DNA of 64,000 nucleotides, taken from Alcaligenes sp. SORT26 (GTDB taxonomy: Bacteria > Pseudomonadota > Gammaproteobacteria > Burkholderiales > Burkholderiaceae_B). A program made the translations under genes and the position numbers. The notes under the pieces are model-generated. The model searched no databases and was not told the DNA's origin. It saw only the letters and a list, made by a program, of their open reading frames with translations. Position 1 is the first letter of the stretch; the number at the start of each line of letters is the position of its first letter. The stretch covers positions 434,001 through 498,000 of the forward strand of contig NZ_CP070975.1 in the NCBI RefSeq assembly GCF_017377875.1, read 5' to 3'. Below are positions 55,327-63,674 of this stretch, piece by piece.

Positions 55327-57617
55327 TGGATCGCTTAAACCCGGAACAGCGAGCCGCCGTTACTCTACCCTCTGGCCATGCCCTGGTGCTGGCCGGAGCC
55401 GGTAGCGGAAAAACCAGCGTACTGACCTCCCGAATGGCCTGGTTAATCCAGACCGGGCAGGTCAGCCCTCACGGACTGGCCGCTGTTACCTTCACCAATA
55501 AAGCCGCGCGCGAAATGCTGACGCGGCTTACTTCTTTATTGCCTATCGATACCCGCGGAATGTGGGTCGGGACCTTTCACGGCCTGTGTAATCGCTTGCT
55601 GCGCATGCATTACCGGGATGCGGGCCTGGTGCAGACTTTCCAGATTCTGGACACGGCCGATCAGTTGGCTTCCATCAAGCGTTTGGTCAAGGCCAATAAT
55701 ATTGATGACGAGAAATTTCCTCCCAAGGAAATTCAGAAGTTCATCAATGCTTGCAAGGAAGACGGCCAGCGTCCGGGAGACCTGGAGGCGCACGACCCTC
55801 ACCGCCGTCGCCTGATTGAGCTCTATCAGCTTTATCAAGAGCAATGCGAACGCGAAGGTGTGGTGGACTTTGGCGAGCTGCTGCTGCGTGCCTACGAGCT
55901 GCTGTCCCGCAATGCACCGATTCGCGAGCATTATCAGCGTCGCTTCAAACACATTCTGGTGGACGAGTTTCAGGACACCAACGTGCTGCAGTATCGCTGG
56001 TTGCGTCTTTTGGCGGGTGATCAGGCCAGCATGTTTGCCGTGGGCGATGACGACCAGTCCATCTATGCGTTCCGTGGTGCGAATGTGGGCAATATGGCCG
56101 ACTTCGAGCGCGACTACGCCCGTGGCAATGTGATCCGTCTGGAACAGAATTACCGCTCCTGCGGCCATATTCTGGATTCGGCCAATGCGCTGATCGAGAA
56201 CAATAGTGGTCGTCTGGGCAAGAATCTGTGGACTGACAGTGGCGAAGGCGAACTGGTGCGCATTAGCGAACTGGCTTCGGATGCCCTGGAAGCGCAGTGG
56301 ATTGTGGATGAAGTCCGCGCCCTGATTGCTGAAGGCAAACCGCGTCGTGAAATTGCCATTCTGTACCGCAGCAACGCCCAGTCCCGGGTGATCGAGCACA
56401 GACTGTTTTCCCAAGGCCTGCCCTACAAAGTGTATGGCGGCCACCGCTTCTTCGAGCGTCAGGAAATCAAGCACGTACTGGCTTATTTGCGTTTGATGGA
56501 TAACGCGGACGACGATACGGCCTTTCTGCGCGTCGTGAACTTCCCGACACGCGGTATCGGTGCTCGTTCGGTGGAGCAGTTGGCTGATCTGGCGCGTGAA
56601 CGTGGGACCAGCCTGCTACGGGCGATTCCTTATCTGCAAGGACGTGCGGCGGCCAGTTTGATGCGCTTTGCCAATCTGATTCAGGATATGGCCAGCCAGG
56701 CTCAGATTCTGTCGTTGCCGGAACTGATTGAGCATGTGGTCCACGACAGTACCTTGCTGGCCCATTACCAGGCCGACCGCGAAGGTGCCGAGCGGCTGGA
56801 AAACTTGCAGGAACTGGTTAACGCGGCCACGGTGTTTGTGGGCGAAGAAGGCTTTGCCGAATTGCCTGCAGGCCGAGTACCTGAAGCCGTGGCGGGCGAG
56901 TCCGAACAGGCCATGCAGAACCCGGATCAACCGACGGCGTCTGTGCTGGCTCCCATGTCTCCTTTGGGTTCTTTCCTGACGCATGCTTCGCTGGAAGCCG
57001 GGGATAACCAGGCTCAGGCAGGGCAGGACGCCATTCAGTTGATGACGATCCACGCGGCCAAAGGGCTTGAGTTTGATGCAGTCTTCATTACGGGCTTGGA
57101 AGAGGGCTTGTTCCCGCACGAGAACAGCTTGTTCGATCCGGGCGGTATCGAGGAAGAGCGCCGTTTGATGTATGTGGCGATTACGCGGGCACGCCAGCGC
57201 TTGTACATCACCTTGGCGCAAAGCCGCATGTTGCATGGCCAGACTCGTTACGCCATGCGCTCGCGCTTTCTGGATGAACTGCCTGAACAGCACATCAAAT
57301 GGTTGTCGGCTCGTTACACCAGCGCACCCATGCAGTCAGAAGCCAGCTCGGGTGCATTTCGTCGCGGCCAAAGCTGGGAGTCCAAGGACAAAAGCTATTC
57401 GGCTCAACCGTATGGTGGCCGCAGTCACACCAGCGTGCTGGAAGTGAATGGCCAGACTTTCCGCGTGGGGCAGGGTGTGCATCACAACCGTTTCGGTGAA
57501 GGCACTATTGTTAACTTGACTGGTCAGGGTGACGATGCCCAGGCCTTGATTCAGTTCCGCGAGGTCGGAAGCAAGACCTTGGCGTTGGCAATTGCCAAGC
57601 TGGACCCTGTTAGCTAA
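55323..57617 (+). CDS. uvrD: DNA helicase UvrD (superfamily 1, helicase II)
   Basis: UvrD unwinds DNA in nucleotide-excision and mismatch repair. SF1 helicase motifs can be followed in order: motif I VLAGAGSGKTSVLTSR (about residues 21-36), Ia VTFTNKAAREM, II LVDEFQDTN, III AVGDDDQSIYAFRGA, IV RLEQNYRS, V MTIHAAKGLEFDAVF and VI MYVAITRARQRL. A C-terminal Tudor-like segment (GQGVHHNRFGEGTIV) is present. The 764-residue length is typical in betaproteobacteria. It overlaps the desaturase gene by four bases, an unusual partner. Confidence 0.97.
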   Translation: MMDRLNPEQRAAVTLPSGHALVLAGAGSGKTSVLTSRMAWLIQTGQVSPHGLAAVTFTNKAAREMLTRLTSLLPIDTRGMWVGTFHGLCNRLLRMHYRDAGLVQTFQILDTADQLASIKRLVKANNIDDEKFPPKEIQKFINACKEDGQRPGDLEAHDPHRRRLIELYQLYQEQCEREGVVDFGELLLRAYELLSRNAPIREHYQRRFKHILVDEFQDTNVLQYRWLRLLAGDQASMFAVGDDDQSIYAFRGANVGNMADFERDYARGNVIRLEQNYRSCGHILDSANALIENNSGRLGKNLWTDSGEGELVRISELASDALEAQWIVDEVRALIAEGKPRREIAILYRSNAQSRVIEHRLFSQGLPYKVYGGHRFFERQEIKHVLAYLRLMDNADDDTAFLRVVNFPTRGIGARSVEQLADLARERGTSLLRAIPYLQGRAAASLMRFANLIQDMASQAQILSLPELIEHVVHDSTLLAHYQADREGAERLENLQELVNAATVFVGEEGFAELPAGRVPEAVAGESEQAMQNPDQPTASVLAPMSPLGSFLTHASLEAGDNQAQAGQDAIQLMTIHAAKGLEFDAVFITGLEEGLFPHENSLFDPGGIEEERRLMYVAITRARQRLYITLAQSRMLHGQTRYAMRSRFLDELPEQHIKWLSARYTSAPMQSEASSGAFRRGQSWESKDKSYSAQPYGGRSHTSVLEVNGQTFRVGQGVHHNRFGEGTIVNLTGQGDDAQALIQFREVGSKTLALAIAKLDPVS

Positions 57618-57656
57618 TCGCTCACTAGCCGCTGAATCAGCCCAAGGTAGTTTGAA

Positions 57657-57685
57657 AGCCCCCGGAGATTTCCGGGGGCTTTTTT
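57657..57685 (+). terminator. Intrinsic terminator after uvrD
   Basis: AGCCCCCGGA pairs perfectly with TCCGGGGGCT around a GATT loop, and is followed by six T residues. Confidence 0.93.
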
Positions 57686-58074
57686 CATGGCTAAAGCAAA
57701 AGGGGGTTGAGTGTTCTCTCAACGGCGTCATCCTTCCAAACAGGGTTATTCAGCTTGGAAATCTCATGAGAAAAATTTCAAACAGACTGGGGTTTGGACA
57801 AGTCTCTCGTCCATAAAAATGCGCACTCATCGTCGTTACGGCTCTTCTTCCTCCGTTGGGACAGGGAAAAAGCATGTTTTATTTCTTGTCTTGGAAAAAA
57901 TGGAATATGTGCTTGAAGCCTTGTTTCATGCGATTTTTCACCGTATGTAGTCTATCTTTAAACCTCTATATAAGCGTTATATATAAGGGTTATATATTCT
58001 AGTTATAAAGCGGGTGCCCCCATAAAATCGAAGCCTAAATTAATTACAGATAACAAACACACATGGAGGCGATC
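57686..58074. other. Intergenic region before sorA
   Basis: About 390 bases without a convincing gene; a 79-codon frame at 57711-57950 was considered and rejected. The stretch from 57950 to 58012 is very AT-rich and holds the 13-base direct repeats listed separately. The sorA promoter should be near them. Confidence 0.6.
57967..58010 (+). repeat. 13-base direct repeats upstream of sorA (possible operator or promoter elements)
   Basis: GTTATA starts at 57976, 57989 and 58002, an exact 13-base period. The first two copies extend to GTTATATATAA and GTTATATATT; a degenerate fourth copy (TATATAAG) lies one period upstream at 57967-57974. The block ends about 65 bases before the sorA ATG. Binding by a regulator is an inference; it could also be simply an AT-rich promoter. 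Confidence 0.6.
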
Positions 58075-59295
58075 ATGGAACCTAGCAATCTCTCACGACG
58101 TCGTATGCTCTTGTCGACGGGCGGAGTCATGGCTCTGGCCGGTACCGCAAGCCTGACACCTTTGTCTGCCGCCCTGGCTCAGGAAAAGGCAAAAACGCAG
58201 GCTAAAGCCTTGCCTGCCTATGCATCCTGGAAACATGCCGACAGCTTGATCGTGCACAGTGCCAACACCATTGAAACCAAACGCGGTGCTTTTGGCTCGG
58301 GCTTGATCACACCGCTGGATCGCTTGTTCGTACGCAATAACGTCGCTCCTCCTTCCGAGGATATCGTGGCGGACCCGGATGCCTGGACGCTGTCGATCAA
58401 GGGCGTCAAGAACCCCAAAGACATGACGGTGGCCGAGCTGAAACGCTTGGGCTTGGTGGCCGTGCCTATGGTGCTGCAGTGCTCGGGTAATGGCCGTGCC
58501 TACTTCCCTGAAAAACCCAGCGGCACCAAATGGACCGTAGGTGCAGCAGGCTGTATCGTGTTTTCGGGTGTGCCTGTCAAGGCTGTTCTGGAAGCAACGG
58601 GCGGCATGGAAGCCGGTGCCAAATACATGACGGGCACGGGTGGCGAGGCGGTTCCAGAGGGTTTGGACCCCAATACCATCATGGTGGAGCGCTCTTTGCC
58701 GCTGGAAGCCATTGATGATGCGATCCTGGCCTGGGAAATCAACGGTCAGCCGATTCCTTTGGCCCACGGTGGTCCTTTGCGTTTGATCGTCCCCGGTTAC
58801 ACCGGCGTGAATAACGTCAAATACATCAAGCAACTGGCTTTCACTAAAGACCAGTCGGCCGCCAGCATTCAGCAAAACAGCTACCGCATGACGCCGATGG
58901 GCGAAAAGACCAATGTGAATCAGGAGTCGGTGTGGGAAATGCCGGTTAAGTCCTGGATCACCAGCCCGAACGGCGAACCTGGCGAGGATCTGAAAGCAGG
59001 TCGTGTGCAGATCCAGGGCCTGGCCTTTGGTGGCATGTCGGCTGCCAAAGAAGTAGAAGTGTCAGTGGACGGCGGCAAAAACTGGGTCAAGGCTAATTTT
59101 GTGGGCCCGGATCTGGGTAAATACGCCTGGCGTCAATTCGTAGTGGGTATGGATCTGAAGCCAGGCCAATACGAAATCGCCAGCCGTGCGACCAGCGAAG
59201 CGGGCACGGTTCAGCCTGAAGAGCGTGTCGCCAATAGCCACGGCTATTTGAACAATAGCTGGCGTGATCACATGTTGCCGGTCACCGTTGTTTAA
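58075..59295 (+). CDS. Sulfite dehydrogenase, molybdenum subunit (SorA-like sulfite oxidase family)
   Basis: This is a periplasmic molybdopterin enzyme of the sulfite oxidase family, which oxidises sulfite to sulfate and passes electrons to cytochrome c. A twin-arginine signal (SRRRMLL, residues 7-13) and cleavage region near ALAQE mark Tat export. The molybdenum-binding Cys136 lies in MVLQCSGNGRAYF. A Mo-co dimerisation domain follows (VEVSVDGGKNWVKA). The CSGNGR form also resembles SoxC. The ATG at 58075 is preferred over the one at 58063 because GGAGG (58065-58069) is correctly placed for it. The cytochrome gene follows 53 bases later. Confidence 0.85.
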   Translation: MEPSNLSRRRMLLSTGGVMALAGTASLTPLSAALAQEKAKTQAKALPAYASWKHADSLIVHSANTIETKRGAFGSGLITPLDRLFVRNNVAPPSEDIVADPDAWTLSIKGVKNPKDMTVAELKRLGLVAVPMVLQCSGNGRAYFPEKPSGTKWTVGAAGCIVFSGVPVKAVLEATGGMEAGAKYMTGTGGEAVPEGLDPNTIMVERSLPLEAIDDAILAWEINGQPIPLAHGGPLRLIVPGYTGVNNVKYIKQLAFTKDQSAASIQQNSYRMTPMGEKTNVNQESVWEMPVKSWITSPNGEPGEDLKAGRVQIQGLAFGGMSAAKEVEVSVDGGKNWVKANFVGPDLGKYAWRQFVVGMDLKPGQYEIASRATSEAGTVQPEERVANSHGYLNNSWRDHMLPVTVV

Positions 59296-59348
59296 GCATT
59301 GAATGCTGTAACCGCCCCACAGCGTCGGGGCGGGTTCGGAAGGAAATC

Positions 59349-59660
59349 ATGAAGAAATACTTAGCTGTAGCTGCTGCCTGTTTGTTTGTTGTTGGGGGCC
59401 AGGCACAAGCTGATGAGCAGGGCAAAACCTTGTTTACCAGCAGTGCCAAACCGATTGCCTGTGCGGTCTGTCATACCCTGGCCGATGCCGGTTCTGCCGG
59501 TGCCATTGGCCCTGATCTGGATGAACTGCAACCGTCCAAAGAACAGATCCTGAAGGTCATGAAAGAAGGGATGGGTGCCATGCCTTCCTTCGCACAGACC
59601 TTAAGTGACGAAGAGCGTGATGCCGTCGCTACTTATGTCAGCTCTGTAGCGGGTCAGTAA
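59349..59660 (+). CDS. Periplasmic monoheme cytochrome c (SorB-like)
   Basis: This is a 103-residue cytochrome c with a signal peptide (about residues 1-21, ending GGQAQADE). It has a single heme-binding motif CAVCH (residues 38-42) and a probable axial methionine in EGMGAMPSFA. It ends TYVSSVAGQ, as small class I cytochromes do. Directly after the sulfite dehydrogenase gene, it is the likely electron acceptor. A long hairpin terminator follows. Confidence 0.9.
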   Translation: MKKYLAVAAACLFVVGGQAQADEQGKTLFTSSAKPIACAVCHTLADAGSAGAIGPDLDELQPSKEQILKVMKEGMGAMPSFAQTLSDEERDAVATYVSSVAGQ

Positions 59661-59688
59661 GCCCCACGTTTACTGTCTTGGCCAGAGT

Positions 59689-59748
59689 AAAGCCGCCTTA
59701 CCCATTTCCCTCCTGATCAGGAGCTGGAAATTCGGTAGGCGGCTTTTT
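59689..59748 (+). terminator. Extended hairpin terminator of the sorAB-like genes, overlapping the phosphatase 3' end
   Basis: AAAGCCGCCT (59689-59698) pairs with AGGCGGCTTT (59737-59746) and is followed by two further T. The loop holds a second palindrome, CTCCTGATCAGGAG. The right half is inside the coding region of the convergent PhoD-like gene. Confidence 0.75.
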
Positions 59749-61659
59749 GTTGGCGTTGTGGTGCAGGATGCGGGCAGGGCGGCCTTGCTCATCCAGCCAG
59801 ATTTGCCCCAGCCCTGAACCATTCCAGACGCGTTCCCCCTGTTTGCGCTGATCGGGCAGGCGTGGGTTGATGCTCAAGTCCCGTCTTTGCGTAAACCAGT
59901 TCAAGGGCGAGCGTGGGGAGTAGAGCCAGCGGTTCAGACGATCCAGCCAATTCAATAGCCCTTCCGGAAATTCATTCTTGATACCGCTGCTGGTAACTTG
60001 CCAGATATGGGGGATATGCCCGCTATGGCGTACTTGCACATCGTAGACAAAGGAATAGTGCACATCACCGGACAGAATGACGTAGTTGCCAGGCGTACGT
60101 GAATGTCGAAAGATGTTCAGCATGGTGTTGGCAGCACCACGGTGCGCCATCCAGTTCTCTGCATCCACGGTCAGCGCAAAGCCTGCATAAGTGCAGATGC
60201 TTTGTATCACTTCGATCAGCTTGACCCCAAACATGGGTGTGGGCGACACAATGATGGCCGCACGCTCATCCAGTAACTCATGCTGCAGCTCGGTCAAGGA
60301 CTCCCAGTCCATCAGCCCGGAAGGGCGATTGGGCAAGCGGCGCTTGTGCCAGCGGCGTGTGCGTGTATCCAGCACGATCAGAGTAGGCTGGGTGCGCAGC
60401 ACGTAGTCCCATTGACGAAAGTCCAGTAGCTCTTTGATCAGCATGTCCTGTGCTTCATGTTCAAGACGGTGATGCTGATCTGGTTTGCCGGTCCAGATGG
60501 TGACGGTATCCAGTACAGACTCAAAAACCTCGGGCCGGTTGCCCCAGCCCTGGCACAACATATAGGCGATCAAGGCATTGCCGACAATCTGTCGCGAGAA
60601 GGGATGGCCGTAGGCGATGCTTTCCCATTTGGCGGACAGATTCCAGTCGTCGGTGATGTCGTGATCATCGAAAATCATCAGGGTCTGGACATGGGCCAGA
60701 AGGCGGGCGGCTTGGGGCAGATCCTGACGAAAGCCTGCCAGGGCACTGGCCTCGCGCAGCCAGCGTTGCTGGTGTTGGGGCTCCAGCTTGGGGGCTTCTG
60801 GCTCGGGGATAATCTGCCAGGCAATCGGCGACCAGACCAGCAGATACATGGCCAGCACTTCGGACAAGGTCACCAAGTGGTTATGGGCATTGGCCGTGGT
60901 GAAAATTGGTTTTTCCACACCACCAAAAAAGCGTTCGCGCAGGGCTTCGTTAGACTTGAAGGCGGGCAGCAGATCGGCGCGTCGGTAATAGCTGGCAGGA
61001 TGGCGGTAAAGTGATTCGCTGTCCGATACCACTGCTCCTTCCAGATATTCTCCAAACAATCCCAGGCGATCAATCAAGGCATGAATAGCCGCCAGCATGG
61101 GACCGGCGACATCGTCGGCATAAACCTGGTCGCCGCAGAGCATGAGCAAAGCAGGCCGGGCATCGGCTTGAGTAATGTGCTCACTCAATACCGTGTCCGC
61201 CTGGGCCAGACCGTCGCGGGCCGGGTGATGAGGTTTGCGGCAAGAACCAAACATCAGATTATCGGCACGGCTGGCCAGGACCAGACTGGGTCGGGACTGA
61301 CCCGTGTGCAATAAATGAGGGGCCCAATCTGCAATTCCTTGCTCGGCGCCAGAGTCTGTTCTGGTGATCAGATCGTAGTGAATGAGGGTGTCGCTGGGTA
61401 GGGCAGTGGGGAGTGACACATCAATAAGGTGGATGTGCGCGTGCGTGCCTATCGGTATGATGCGGCACTGTTCCGTATTCAGGGTGATCCGTTGGGGAGC
61501 CGCGCCTTCGGGCTCCAAAATCAGGTCCAGAGAAAGCGCCGAACTGCCGACTAGCCATAAAACCAGACGCTGGGAGTCGAGGCGACGCAAAATAGGGCCT
61601 GCTAATACAGGGGGCAAGCTGGGGGAGACGGGGGAGAGACTCAAACGGATGATAGTCAA
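59698..61659 (-). CDS. PhoD-like alkaline phosphatase family protein
   Basis: This 653-residue protein has the PhoD-like metallophosphatase domain. Metal-ligand motifs appear in order: MFGSCRKPHHPARDG (about residues 132-146), MLCGDQVYADDVAG, MIFDDHDITDDWN, and ILSGDVHYSFVYDVQ near residue 535. It is longer than PhoD of Bacillus, and no Sec or Tat signal is visible at the N-terminus (MTIIRLSLSPVSPSLPP), so the protein may be cytoplasmic. The substrate is not evident. It is convergent with the sulfite dehydrogenase pair. Confidence 0.87.
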   Translation of the reverse strand: MTIIRLSLSPVSPSLPPVLAGPILRRLDSQRLVLWLVGSSALSLDLILEPEGAAPQRITLNTEQCRIIPIGTHAHIHLIDVSLPTALPSDTLIHYDLITRTDSGAEQGIADWAPHLLHTGQSRPSLVLASRADNLMFGSCRKPHHPARDGLAQADTVLSEHITQADARPALLMLCGDQVYADDVAGPMLAAIHALIDRLGLFGEYLEGAVVSDSESLYRHPASYYRRADLLPAFKSNEALRERFFGGVEKPIFTTANAHNHLVTLSEVLAMYLLVWSPIAWQIIPEPEAPKLEPQHQQRWLREASALAGFRQDLPQAARLLAHVQTLMIFDDHDITDDWNLSAKWESIAYGHPFSRQIVGNALIAYMLCQGWGNRPEVFESVLDTVTIWTGKPDQHHRLEHEAQDMLIKELLDFRQWDYVLRTQPTLIVLDTRTRRWHKRRLPNRPSGLMDWESLTELQHELLDERAAIIVSPTPMFGVKLIEVIQSICTYAGFALTVDAENWMAHRGAANTMLNIFRHSRTPGNYVILSGDVHYSFVYDVQVRHSGHIPHIWQVTSSGIKNEFPEGLLNWLDRLNRWLYSPRSPLNWFTQRRDLSINPRLPDQRKQGERVWNGSGLGQIWLDEQGRPARILHHNANKKPPTEFPAPDQEGNG

Positions 61660-61921
61660 AATCAGAAAAAATAATAGACAGCGTAGCAGGTATAAAGTTG
61701 CAGCCCTGATGCTGTAATCCTGTGCTTTTGCTCTATATCTGGTCTTGTTCCTGTCTCTGGGTCTACTTTTGTGCGTGTTCTTGTTCTGTATTCATGCGTC
61801 AGCACTAGGGTTTGCCACAGATATAGGGCTTCAGACTTGCTCAACAGAATCATTAAGGGCCATCTGATGAGAGATGGCCCTTCACATTACTTGTCGCCGC
61901 CAAGAGGTGACGTCTCACGAT
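61660..61921. other. Intergenic region with a perfect 11-base hairpin
   Basis: A 262-base gap between the PhoD-like gene and the small unrecognised gene, both on the minus strand. It holds a perfect inverted repeat AAGGGCCATCT/AGATGGCCCTT (61855-61865 and 61872-61882, loop GATGAG), placed as a terminator after the small gene but without a clean T-run. A 63-codon minus-strand frame (61662-61853) was judged chance. Confidence 0.6.
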
Positions 61922-62299
61922 TTAGCTGTTTTCAACTTCCGGGCTGGCTTCCAGAAAGGCGGTGACCTGCGCGTCCAGATCGTCCTCATGTACAACGCGT
62001 ACTGGAAAACCAAATTTCTTACTCATGGGGGCGACAAAGGCATTCAGGGAAAAGGCCATCAAGGCATTGCTCACGACCACCAGGCTGGCGGCACAGGAGG
62101 TGCTCAGGCGGCTGCGATTGTCCTTGATCCATTGCGAGAACTCCTCCTTGTCCGAACCTTCCTCTGCGCCCGGCAGTTCGCGGGTCAGCAAGACAAAGCG
62201 TTGTCCTTGATCCAGCAAGGCTTCCAGTTCTTCTTTCCAGTTGGATGGAGAGCTGTTCGAGATCCAGATTCGGGGAAATTCTTGTGTGGCAATGTGCAT
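61922..62299 (-). CDS. Small protein of unknown function
   Basis: I do not recognise this 125-residue protein. It has no signal peptide and no clear transmembrane span. The middle part (RLSTSCAASLVVVSNALMAFSLNAFV) is hydrophobic with small residues, and the ends are acidic (LDDQ-like in LEALLDQGQ; VHEDDLDAQ). The pattern of short beta strands and helices, with WISNSSPSNWKEELEALL near the start, could be a small alpha/beta domain. It sits between the phosphatase and the MFS gene on the same strand, 77 bases after the MFS stop. Codon use looks like its neighbours, so it is likely a real gene. Confidence 0.72.
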   Translation of the reverse strand: MHIATQEFPRIWISNSSPSNWKEELEALLDQGQRFVLLTRELPGAEEGSDKEEFSQWIKDNRSRLSTSCAASLVVVSNALMAFSLNAFVAPMSKKFGFPVRVVHEDDLDAQVTAFLEASPEVENS

Positions 62300-62376
62300 G
62301 TGCAGGTCCTGAGCAAGTCGATTAATGATTCAAGTCAATGCGCTGCTTTGTACCACTAATCAGCTTGCTCGGGCAG

Positions 62377-63588
62377 TCATTTCGCGTTGGGGCTACGCAT
62401 CAGACGAAGTGCCACCAGCACAGACAGGCTCACTACGACGGCACTGAGCAGATAAATGGCTTCAATCCCCCACGTTCCCGCTACGGCACCCAGCGCTGGG
62501 CCGGTGATTCCAAGAGAGATATCCAGAAAGGCGACATAGGCACCCATGGCGACACCTCGGCTCTCGGGTGGTGCGCGGCGTACGGCTTCCACACCAAAGC
62601 CAGGGAAGGCCAGAGAATAGCCCCATCCGGTCAAGGCTGCACCCAGGTAGGCGATGGCAGGGCTGTGGGCACCCCAGATCAGCAACAGGCCCACTGCTTC
62701 AATCAGGACACACAACAAGGCAACGCGTGCTCCACCCAATTTGTCGGGAAGGTGACCGAAGAACATCCGGGCGGCAATGAAGGCGACCCCAAAGGCGGTG
62801 AAAGCCAGGGAGGCATTGCCCCAGTCCCGATCTGCAAACAGCAGGGCGACAAAAGCAGTCAAACTACCAAAGCCGACGCTGCACAGCAGCAGACCCATGC
62901 CAGCGCCCCAAACCAGGCTTAGCACTTTGTAGAACGGGGTACGACGCAAGGCGGTAGGGGCCGTGGCGCGTACTTTTAGCAGCAGGGGCAAAGACAATAA
63001 GGGCAAGAGCGTGACGGCAAGGGAAATCCCTTCAAAGCCATAGTCCTGATTGACGGTCACGCCCAAGGGGGCGCCAACCGCATACGCACCATACATGGCC
63101 ACGCCGACCCAGGCCATGACTTTGCCTGCGTTTTGAGGACCAACCAGACCAATGCCCCAGCTCAAGGCTCCGGTCACGATCAGGCTTTCACCGCAGCCCA
63201 GCAGAATACGACCGATAACCAGCACCCAGACGGACAGGGTGGGCGTGCTGACAAAGCTTAAAGAAGCCAGATAGGCCAAGCCGGACAGACACATGATCAT
63301 CAAGCCCAGGATCATGGCGTGCTTGGAGCCTTGCGTGTCGGCCAGATTGCCCGCCCAGGCACGCGAGAGCAAAGCCGCTGCGAATTGAGCGCCAATGACC
63401 AGGCCGACGACCAGGGTGCTCATTTCCAGGACATTATGTACATGCAAAGGCAGCACGGGTAAGGGCAGACCGATGCTCAGAAAACTGATGAACACGGCCA
63501 GGGTAATAGGAAGCAGCGTTAAAAAAACATTGGCAGCAGGGGGAGACTGCGCCGTGGAGGTGGCTTGCGCCGATTGAGGCACTGACAT
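62377..63588 (-). CDS. Major facilitator superfamily transporter (YhhS/YfcJ-like)
   Basis: This 403-residue integral-membrane transporter has about 12 predicted spans. The first part, VFISFLSIGLPLPVLPLHVHN, followed by VVGLVIGAQFAAALLSRAWAGNLADTQGSK, is typical of the UPF0226 group that includes YhhS and YfcJ; the GNLADTQGSK loop is the MFS A-motif. The substrate is unknown. The ATG at 63588 (MSVPQSAQ) is preferred over the longer frame to 63663, which would cross the divergent promoter. It is divergent from a TetR-family gene, a layout typical of a regulated efflux pump. Confidence 0.88.
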   Translation of the reverse strand: MSVPQSAQATSTAQSPPAANVFLTLLPITLAVFISFLSIGLPLPVLPLHVHNVLEMSTLVVGLVIGAQFAAALLSRAWAGNLADTQGSKHAMILGLMIMCLSGLAYLASLSFVSTPTLSVWVLVIGRILLGCGESLIVTGALSWGIGLVGPQNAGKVMAWVGVAMYGAYAVGAPLGVTVNQDYGFEGISLAVTLLPLLSLPLLLKVRATAPTALRRTPFYKVLSLVWGAGMGLLLCSVGFGSLTAFVALLFADRDWGNASLAFTAFGVAFIAARMFFGHLPDKLGGARVALLCVLIEAVGLLLIWGAHSPAIAYLGAALTGWGYSLAFPGFGVEAVRRAPPESRGVAMGAYVAFLDISLGITGPALGAVAGTWGIEAIYLLSAVVVSLSVLVALRLMRSPNAK

Positions 63589-63603
63589 GAAGAAACTCCA
63601 AAC

Positions 63604-63646
63604 ATGAGTAATTGCTCGATATTTAAGATAATATGAATAATTGCTT
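63604..63646. promoter_or_regulatory. Direct repeats in the MFS/TetR divergent promoter (possible operator)
   Basis: ATGAGTAATTGCT at 63604-63616 and ATGAATAATTGCT at 63633-63645 match at 12 of 13 positions with a 29-base period. They are centred in the 86-base gap between the divergent MFS and TetR genes, where a TetR-type repressor would be expected to bind. The role is inferred. Confidence 0.5.
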
Positions 63647-63674
63647 ACATCGAAAACTCGCATTCGGAGTCCTT

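Noticed and set aside
57711-57950. 79-codon frame after the uvrD terminator, with a GGGGG stretch upstream of its GTG
   Set aside because: The sequence lacks any recognisable domain and its amino-acid composition is not protein-like; the ribosome-site match may be chance.
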